The position numbers were made by a program, and so were the translations under genes. Positions 56,306 through 64,000 of a stretch of DNA of 64,000 nt are shown here, piece by piece. The stretch is from Lonicera japonica (Eukaryota; Streptophyta; Magnoliopsida; Dipsacales; Caprifoliaceae). Each line of letters begins with the position of its first letter. The first letter of the stretch is position 1. Below the pieces are notes generated by a model, which worked only from the letters and a program-made list of their open reading frames with translations, did not search any database and was not told the origin of the DNA. The DNA lies in NCBI GenBank assembly GCA_021464415.1, contig CM038466.1, positions 47,367,356 through 47,431,355 on the forward strand. The letters are read 5' to 3'.

Positions 56306-56902
56306 ATTGTGGGAGGTAAATTTTAGTATGGGCTTTTGGATAAGGCCCGAAGTTGGTGTCCACTCCATTAATCAGTCCACGAGCAAAGCCCTAAAGCTAG
56401 AGGTTAACCCCCAAGCCGACTAAGTTACATCATAATCATTAGCCGATCAATGCTCGTCATCTGAGCAAGGATAATCAAATTACTAACACGATTGTCGAGT
56501 TGGAAGATATACAATGGAGAGTAACTTCTGCTATAGATGTGAACAGGGTTAGGGACACTTGTAATCTTGGAGTAGTGACCAAGTTTACCCTTTATGGTAA
56601 TTGTTAATCACGTCAAACCTTAATGTAACCCTATCCTATACGTATAAATAGGAAAGGAAACCCCACACATAAGGATATTCAATTCCCCATTATCTCTACA
56701 CTCACTCTCACACACATTCTTTCTGATCCCAAGAGGAAGCCTTAACCACTGTAATCACTTTCCTTAAGGCCTTTAGAACTAGTGAAGAAGACACACTTAC
56801 CAGGGAGGACGTACTACCTGACTGGGTATAAAAGCCATCGGAGGAACCTACCCCACAAACAAATCTTGTCTCCATTTTTTGCATTGCTATTTTATTGTTC
56901 AT
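56306..56902 (+). mobile_element. LTR-like fragment with TATA box
   Basis: GGGGAGCAAT followed by TGTGGGAGG looks like the end of a polypurine tract and an LTR start. TATAAATAGG at 56643-56652 and a leader with ACACTCACTCTCACACACATTC support a promoter and transcribed region. The end, near TTGTTCA at about 56902, is a guess; no partner LTR is in the window. Confidence 0.4.
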
Positions 56903-57727
56903 AGTCCACCACCTTTATCGTCCATATCTGATTGCCAAATCCGCTAATCCGGGCCAATTATCTTTCGATTGGGCTTGGTTAGATTTCAACCACCCAAATC
57001 CTAAAATGTAGATTTTTTACTCCCTGGATGATCTAAAGTCGTGGCATAAAGCTACTGGGAAAACTTGTGGGGTGGTTGTTAGCATACAAAAACTAGAGTT
57101 TCCTAGGACTTATAAAATAAATGAACGAATTAAGAGGAGAAGAATAATGCATGAGAAGTGCAATGTAAAAAAAATAGAAATTCTTTCCGGTATAGCGGAA
57201 GAACTTGCGGCGAAACTCATTTTATATTGGAGAGATCGAAGATGAAGGAGGAAAAGTTTTGTTTTTTATATCTTTAATTACTTTCTTCTTCTTAATATTT
57301 GCAATTAATTGGGGTGGGTATATTAATTAATTTAGTGGATATTTTAACATTAAATTATTAAAAACAATATTTGTAAAAACTAAGTTATTACATTTTTTTT
57401 TGTAAGTCTATCTCAGCCCGTTGTTGAATTTAATGGGAAATGCGGATGAACTTAATAACACATATTATTTGCAAAAAGTCATGGATAAACAAAATTATCC
57501 TTATTATTTCTCACATCAATGTTGCTGTCATTGTGTCTTTCATATCATTGCTATATTATCATCAACCACATTTTTATAGCAAATTGCATCTATGAATTAT
57601 TTCCCAATAATATGTTCACATCAATATTGCTGTCATTGAACAACACAATAACCACCCGATTGATAAAATTCTAGACATCAAATTTCAATTGAATTTAAAC
57701 AAATTTTAAACAATAAACTACTTTATA
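56903..57727. other. Intergenic, no gene recognised
   Basis: AT-rich; nothing recognisable. GTTCACATCAATATTGCTGTCATTG occurs at about 57612 and nearly again (CTCACATCAATGTTGCTGTCATTG) at 57511, a degenerate ~100-bp direct repeat. Confidence 0.45.
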
Positions 57728-57856
57728 AAGGTGCCAGTAATCAACCTGAGGAGGGCCTGCTGTGTGGTGTCAGAAATCAACCTGGGGAGTTCCCAATCGA
57801 TTCTAGAGCTCGAACCTAATAGTGGTCTAACCATTGGGCTACAACTTGTGGTTATC
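57728..57856 (-). mobile_element. tRNA-derived SINE relic
   Basis: On the minus strand, TAGCCCAATGGTTAGA (57841-57826) is a near-consensus A box and GGTTCGAGCTCTAG (57816-57803) a near-consensus B box. The body contains two copies of an AGGTTGATTNCTGNCACC phrase (57792-57765 and 57745-57728). It does not form a complete tRNA. This is the layout of a plant tRNA-derived SINE head. Confidence 0.6.
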
Positions 57857-57897
57857 AAATTTATCTTCAAATTTGAGAAAAAAAAATAAAATAAACC

Positions 57898-58401
57898 TTA
57901 TAAGGAGAGCACAGGAGCTGCTCTAACGAGTTCTCCATGGGGATCAAATGAGTATACTGCTCTTGACATTGATTGATTAGTTTTAGTTTGATTATGAGTA
58001 ATGGTAAGTGCACACAAGAAAATGTCCAAGTTATTATAAACCAAATGTCGTGTCGAAAAAGCAATGATCAGTGTTTTAACTAGACCGCATACACTAATGA
58101 ATGTACTTTTTGACACATCATTTAAAAAATTTAACTTCTCTAACGAGTTCTCCGTGTGGATCAAATGAATATGCTGCTCTTGGTTTTGGGGCTGCTGGGC
58201 TGGAAGGATCACCTTCTTTTTATCCATTGATTTGGTTATTGTTTGATTAATGCTTTTGTGGAAATTGGAGGAAAGATTGGGATTGAAAACTACAGGTTGA
58301 AGACATTTTTCAAAGATGAGCCCATGTGCAAACTTTTTCTTTGATTGGCAACTGATAGGCAAACTTTTTCTGAACAGTGAGAAAGACTTTTCAAAATTCA
58401 A
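57898..58401 (-). CDS. Hypothetical ORF, 167 codons, internal duplication
   Basis: An open minus-strand frame starting MNFEKSFSLFRKSL. The N-terminus is rich in basic residues, Ser and Phe and low in acidic residues, which would suit an organelle transit peptide. A segment QNQEQHIHLIHTENSLEKL (about residues 71-89) is echoed by SRAVYSFDPHGELVRAAPVL near the C-terminus; the DNA shares about 50 bases (CTAACGAGTTCTCC.TG.GGATCAAATGA.TAT.CTGCTCTTG at 57920 and 58139). I recognise no domain. The frame may be a real small gene, a fragment of one, or chance; the partial repeat of a coding-looking segment is its main support. Confidence 0.25.
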   Translation of the reverse strand: MNFEKSFSLFRKSLPISCQSKKKFAHGLIFEKCLQPVVFNPNLSSNFHKSINQTITKSMDKKKVILPAQQPQNQEQHIHLIHTENSLEKLNFLNDVSKSTFISVCGLVKTLIIAFSTRHLVYNNLDIFLCALTITHNQTKTNQSMSRAVYSFDPHGELVRAAPVLSL

Positions 58402-59034
58402 TCAAATCGATCAAGAATATCATGAGAAAATTGGTACTTGCTTTTCCATTTTGGTGAAAGCATTTAAGTAAGCGGGTGCCACCAAGCCAACCTTACTTGA
58501 ACTCAGCCTGAATCTTGTAATAAATTAAAAGCTAAGTTTAAGCACATAAAGCAAGTTTTATTTTGAGCTGAAATCAGCCTTAAGCATGCTAAAAATAATT
58601 CAATCCAGGAGAGGACAACCCCATATCCAACTCATATCCTGATGGACAGTCCTAATCCTAGACCTTTAATTAATTACCCTCCTCCCCCATTATTTTTTAT
58701 TTTTTTTTAAAACAAACCTTGTCTTCTTTTATTTTAACATCATTATTACATCATCAACAACCAGGTTTTGTAGCAAATTTCACCTATATATTAATTATTT
58801 GGGTAATTTTGTTTCTATCTGCAACTTCTTGCGGTTAATCAACCTTTAAATTATAAATTTTTTTAACCAACTTTTACAATATTATCCTTTTAAAAATTGT
58901 AAACTATATACACTAATTAAAATTAATTTATAATTGTATATTTGACTTTTATCTAAATTCTTGATAAAAATCTACTTCCATCTATTAGCAACTCACAAAA
59001 TTCATGGGAAAACAAAAATAAGTGCTGGTTAGAA
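58402..59034. other. AT-rich intergenic
   Basis: No gene recognised on either strand. Confidence 0.5.
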
Positions 59035-59410
59035 TTTCTCCTCATCCGTTACTTTTGATCTAACGGGTTATAGGTGTCGTGGCGCGTTGATAGTTTAAAG
59101 CATAATTATGGCTACTTATATATTTCATTAAATTTGAATTATTTTCAAGAATATACAAGCTTTAATTTATTTCCATGTTCATCATATAACTATCTATTAA
59201 TAAATCAAAAATTCCTGCCAAAAGGATAAGTGGTAGCTAAGATTTATCCTCAACTGTTTAACTTTTGATCTAATGGTTTATAGGTGTCGTGGCACTCTGG
59301 TAATTTAAAGCATAACTATTGTTACTTATATATCACATTAAATTTGAAAGTATTTCAAGCATATCCAAATTCTAATTTATTTTCATATCGAATTCAAATT
59401 TGTTTCTATA
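59035..59410. repeat. Tandem duplication, unit about 190 bp
   Basis: Both halves share TTACTTTTGATCTAACGGGTTATAGGTGTCGTGGC (in the second TTAACTTTTGATCTAATGG...), TTTAAAGCATAA.TAT.G.TACTTATATAT, ATTAAATTTGAA and CTATCNATTNAATAA. The copies start near 59040 and 59228 and have diverged. Confidence 0.75.
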
Positions 59411-59796
59411 TTAATTGACTATCCATTTAATAAGTCACAAATTTTTTTAATATATTGCCATACAGATAGATAATATTAAATATGAACAATATAGAAAAAT
59501 TGTAAAATTAGTAACATTTTTCTTAGTTTCAAAAAATGAATTAAATATTTATTAGTAGAATTTTTTTTCCTTAATTAAATTAGCACACTTTTTCAATTGT
59601 AGAATTATATATTTTTTACTTTATGTTTCCAAAAAAAAATATTAGAAGAAATAAATGAAAAACTATTCTCCTGAAACAATTTTAATTTATTATTAAATTA
59701 TTGTTTCAATAACTTAAACTATTATTATAATACAACCCGTACCAATTAATTACCAATGAATTTCTTAGATTGAAATTTGGACGGATTTTTTTTTGT

Positions 59797-61413
59797 TGTT
59801 CTTAAATGCACCCATATAATCCATCTTCTCTCCCCACTAAAAGTCAAAGTTACGTTAATCTTAACCTAAAAAATAGCGTAAAACCTTTTCTTCTCACCCC
59901 ACTTTCTATACTTTGGAAAAATCGCAACTAATTTGTCTTTTCACCGATTTTAATTTATAAAAATTAAAAATTAATTAAAAAACTTCATTCTTTTCAACAA
60001 ACAAGCATCTACTATTTTCACTAAATTACATACATCTCATAAATATAAGCTTATAATAAGTATCCTCGTACTTTTATATAGAGTGCTAGATTTTTATTTT
60101 CACTTGCACTGTCACTAGAATATTTTCAATGATGTTTTTCTTAATTTATTCAATCTTTATGTTCATGCATACATGTAGAGTTCAATAAAACTCATGTTAA
60201 TTTATCCAATGTCAAAGTTAAAGAATGGCAGTGTTAACATATGCCTAATATGTCATAAATGAATAAATAAATATATGTATTGTATGTTATGCTTTTATTG
60301 TTTCAATATTTAAATTCTTACTCATAAAAAAAATATAGAAAAAGGAAATAGTGTGGTGGATAAATATCTATCCTTCTAATATTTTGCAAGGAAATTGTTT
60401 TCTTGAGTCTCCAAAAAATTAGATATCATAGAAATCGAAAGTAACAAAATATTTTAATAAATGATTTATTTTTATGAAAACTATTTTATTTTTCCAATTC
60501 ATTTTTTTCCCTTTTCATGAAAGATAACATTTTTTTAAAAGAAGGTGGTTTTAAGTCGTTAGAATGAAAAAATTATGATGAATTTACACATAAATCTCCA
60601 TATGTTATAGTTTTCATTCTCTATGCTTATAATGACATAGTTAAAGTTCACAAGTATTGCTATCTCCTATATGGCTTTCTATTGAATTAATTTTTTTTGC
60701 ACTAAATTACTACATGGTTAAGCTGAATGTTGAATTAATTTATGCATACAACAACTACACAAATAAAGCTTTTAAGCTTTAAGGTATCTAGAACACCATT
60801 TTTTTTTCAAGTCTCCTTTATTATTAATGGTACGTGTAGTTTTAGCTTAACATATATTGCTTTATTTTTATGTGCTTTGATGTTAGTTCAACTACAGGAG
60901 TATGAATCAGTTTAGTCAGGGTTTGTGCGGAATAAAATTTACCTATTGTTGAGTGTTGCAGTGGTTTTTTAATGTTTTAATTTAGTGTAGTGAATTAGAA
61001 TTTATATTTACTTATTTCACAAAAATTAAATTTATAGACAAATTTAAATTATGAATAATAACAATTTGAGAACAATGAATAGTAATAGATTATATGAAAT
61101 ATAATCGCTAAAAATGTATTTATCAAAATTAATATTTTATATTTTTTTTTCATATGACCTATTACTTATACAGGATTTTTAATAAAATTTATTAAAAATG
61201 ATGTAAATTTTCTTTATTATGTATTTTAATGTATAAGATAATATTATTTAATATTTTTACTTTATCGACTAAACTTAATCATCTCTACATTATTTTAGTA
61301 AACTCACCCACCACTAGAGTGAATTACAAGGTTTTTTAGAAAATCGGTAGGGTGAGAAAAAAGTATTCTCACACTGAGGTGAGAAGACGGATTTTGTGGG
61401 TGCATTAAGAACA
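59797..61413. mobile_element. 1.6-kb inverted-repeat DNA element
   Basis: The left end TGTTCTTAAATGCACCCA..ATCCATCTTCTC matches the reverse complement of the right end (TGTTCTTAATGCACCCA..AATCCGTCTTCTC), with the similarity resuming at CTTTTCTTCTCACCC. The arms cover at least 85 bp in imperfect form. The interior is AT-rich without a transposase. Flanks (TTTTTTGT left, CCTTTTGT right) are similar but not identical, so the target duplication and superfamily are uncertain. Confidence 0.55.
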
Positions 61414-61479
61414 TGCCTTTTGTTTAAATGAACAAGAAGGGTTAGAAAACAAACTTATAAATTTATCTAGATAGACTTA

Positions 61480-62560
61480 GATTAATCGGTAAATTTAATT
61501 TGTTTACCATCTTATCCCGATTTGACTACAATATATACACAATTATAATATCATACAATTATAACGTGTCGGTTGAGTTAGGACCGGACAAATCAAAGTC
61601 GTGGAGAATATGGACCCCAAAAGTTCGGACCTAGTACAAGTTAGCATAAATTTAACCCGTTTGACCATACTCGACCTAAATATAATAATTTTTCGTAACT
61701 ATATTTATAATATCTTAAAACTACAATGCAAAGGATGAGTAAGGTTGAGTACGGGTTTATGTATATTGAAACGGAGCATGTTCAAGTTTCTCAAAACAAA
61801 ACATGCACTTGTTAGGTCAGGCTCTTTCTAACCAAGTGCTTATATTAAATTTCGGTATAGATATCCAACGGCCTAAGATATCTATGGGTTTTAGATATGG
61901 TTTCCATAACAAGAAGCTGATACAGTTTTAAGTTGATAGTGTCGTAGACACGTGAATGTCTATTTAGGCTTAGATTAATTGAGGCAATTGTTAGGTTATT
62001 TTTTTAAATTAAAAATTTATTAAATTCACTCATTTCATCAATCTGAACTGATTTAAATATAATAATTTTTCTTCAAATATAGTTATCATATCTTACAATT
62101 AAGACGTTTCGAGTGGGTTGGGGCGGAAGAGATCGAGTTCGAGCCTATGCACACAGTAAATGGAGGGGGTTCAAGTTTTCAAAACTAAACAAGTACCTAT
62201 TAAGTCGAATTCTTTCCAATAAGTGGTTCATGAAATAGAATTTCTCTTCAAATATCCTATGAATTAGAATCTCCCTAATAACTTGGGTTTGTGATGAGTT
62301 TTTTTAAGATCGAGGTGAATACAAGTTTAACAACGACTCCGCAAAAGTTCGAGCTAGGTTCAAGTTCACGTTAATTTAACCTGTTTGACTTGACTCAATA
62401 GAAGTTTAACAATTTATCTTTCAATACCGCTTTAGTATTTTATATATGCATATTGAGACGGAGCGGCTTTAGCTTTTTCGAAACAAAACATGCACCTGGT
62501 GGGTTGAGTTCTATGTAACCGAGTGGGTTGAGTTCTTTTAGTGATTTCTATGGTTTTAAA
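61480..62560. repeat. Degenerate long-period repeat
   Basis: Phrases such as GAGACGGAGC..TT.A.CTTT, CAAAACAAAACATGCACTTG, TAGGTCGAGTTCTTTCTAACC, CAAGTT..C.TTAATTTAACC.GTTTGAC and TATAATAATTTTTC recur every few hundred bases (around 61630-61850, 62020-62230, 62340-62530). This suggests old tandem copies of one unit, now scrambled. Confidence 0.5.
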
Positions 62561-62699
62561 TTTGAAATTTCATAAATGTAAACTACAAGCGATAACTTTT
62601 TGTAATTATTAATTCCCTTAGGATAAATATATACTAAAAACAATTAAGAAGTTGACTTGCGGTAAATATAAAATATTAAACTTGTGGAATCTACAAAGA

Positions 62700-63060
62700 A
62701 TAATAGAGTATTAGAATAATTCATATTAGACATAAATATTACACACAAATAAACCAAAAAGAAAACACAGTCATATTAAAAAAGAGATTATACAAGTAAA
62801 ACTAAAACTATAGTCATATTAAAAATAATAAACATTAGAACTCGGAGCATTTAGAAGACATATTAGTTATAAATATTACATATAAATAAAACTAAAAATG
62901 TAGTTATATTAAAAAAAGACATTACACAATTAAAACTAAAAACATAGTCATATAAAAAATGATATTGTACAAGTCAAACCAGAAACACAATCATAGTACA
63001 AAATACATTACACAAGTAAAATTAAAAACATAGTCATATTAGGAAAAAAAACAAGATCAA
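62700..63060. repeat. Short-period A-rich tandem repeat
   Basis: About six degenerate copies of a unit of the type ATTACACAAGTAAAACTAAAAACATAGTCATATTAAAAAA. Good copies are near 62790, 62880, 62925, 62965 and 63008. Spacing is 40-75 bases. Confidence 0.7.
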
Positions 63061-64000
63061 GAATTTTGAATATAAAGGAACGTAGAGAGGGTGGTTCAAA
63101 AGAGTGGGAAGAAAAAATTACAAACATTAGAATGACTATTATAATAATCATTATTCGTGCACGAAATAGAAGATTATTGGTGCCACCAGAACAAGGGATC
63201 AATCTTCAAATCCTCCATAAATAGACGAAGTTTGTAGAGAGATAGATGTAGCCTGTAATTCATTTGTATTGTGTGTTATTCAACTAATTTAAAAAGAAAT
63301 ATTGGTGGAGATATATATGCATTTGTTATAAATATCTATTATTAATTGTCTTAGAGCTAATGATAAATACTTAGAAGTGATAAATATCTATTATTAATTG
63401 TACTATATACTCCCTAAAAATAAAGAAGATAGCAATCGTATCATTTAATAAGGACAATTTATTCAGATTAGTCTTAAAAAAGCTTGAGTATTGGAAAATA
63501 ATAGTATTTTCAAATTTGGGCTAAAACCAAAACAATTGGGCTAAATCCTAAAAATTGGGATATTCATTAATTTGTTAAATGCAACGAGTTTGAGTAAATA
63601 TACCGTTAGAATCTAGGGCCAAATCCTAATTGGCTAAAGTTTAAAAACTAGAATTGTATTGTATTTGTTTAACCATACAACAACGAAACGACTTTTGTTA
63701 ATGAGCGAGTCGAACAATATTTTGCGACGCGTGAAAGATTATACAATATAATGGGTTAATGCCACATTACAAGTTAAGAAACAACTAGGAATTAGTGTTT
63801 AGCACAGCTTAACCATCTCAATCCTCCCATCAGAGAGAGAGTATGCAATGCATGTGCCCCAACAATTTTGTTTTTCGTTATGAATTCATACATGGAATTA
63901 TACTCTTATTTAATCAAAGTTTGATAGAAGAACTTAGTTATGATTCCAACATTGCGTACTTCAGACAAACGTGAATTAATATCTAATGTCGCGTACATAA
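63061..64000. other. AT-rich intergenic
   Basis: No gene recognised. ATAAATATCTATTATTAATTGT is repeated at about 63330 and 63380. Confidence 0.5.

Noticed and set aside
62700..63060. CRISPR-like array
   Set aside because: The repeats are A-rich and degenerate, with irregular spacing and no unique spacers, in a plant genome context; it is an ordinary tandem repeat.

Overview
The window looks like nuclear DNA from a flowering plant, most likely a eudicot. It is AT-rich and packed with plant-type transposable elements and the debris of plant gene families (pentatricopeptide repeat, GRF zinc finger, plant mobile domain). I see no gene I would call intact and functional with confidence. The dominant content is layers of nested transposons and one endogenous pararetrovirus. 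There are no bacterial-type operons, CRISPR arrays, rRNA genes or full tRNA genes.

Layout. 1-8 kb: LINE fragments, AT-rich intergenic DNA and short non-autonomous DNA elements, including a 384-bp Mutator-like MITE with a perfect 9-bp target duplication. 8.07-13.16 kb: a decayed PPR gene split by a ~2.5-kb minus-strand Helitron. 14.2-15.6 kb: a tRNA-derived SINE relic and the C-terminal part of a LINE ORF2. 15.6-18.8 kb: a two-exon GRF zinc-finger pseudogene whose intron holds a 2.8-kb solo LTR with target duplication TTAAA. 19.1-26.25 kb: a degraded, internally deleted caulimovirid copy on the minus strand, flanked by 314-bp direct repeats. 26.25-30.17 kb: a Ty3/gypsy remnant with a ~3-kb LTR. 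30.35-39.04 kb: a second Ty3/gypsy element with very long (3.6 kb) composite LTRs, a tRNA-Met-type primer site and almost no internal coding; a solo LTR of another family sits inside it with target duplication CTTTT. 39.04-50.76 kb: a minus-strand Tat/Ogre-like LTR element (PBS TGGCGACTCTGCTGGGGA) with a gag relic, no visible pol, a ~115-bp tandem array, and two plus-strand (antisense) gene relics: a multi-exon plant-mobile-domain gene and a second gene resembling a Tat-associated DUF. 50.8-64 kb: intergenic DNA with a CACTA transposon end, an LTR-like fragment, a SINE, a 1.6-kb inverted-repeat element and several degenerate tandem repeats.

The strongest lead is the Tat-like element. Its LTR promoter and the promoters of both antisense cargo genes share the same arrangement: a cluster of GCCGTACGG/CGGTTGG motifs immediately upstream of a TATA box. 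In this element family the cargo genes may therefore share regulation with the LTR that carries them. This is read by eye from the sequence; no alignment or database search was run.
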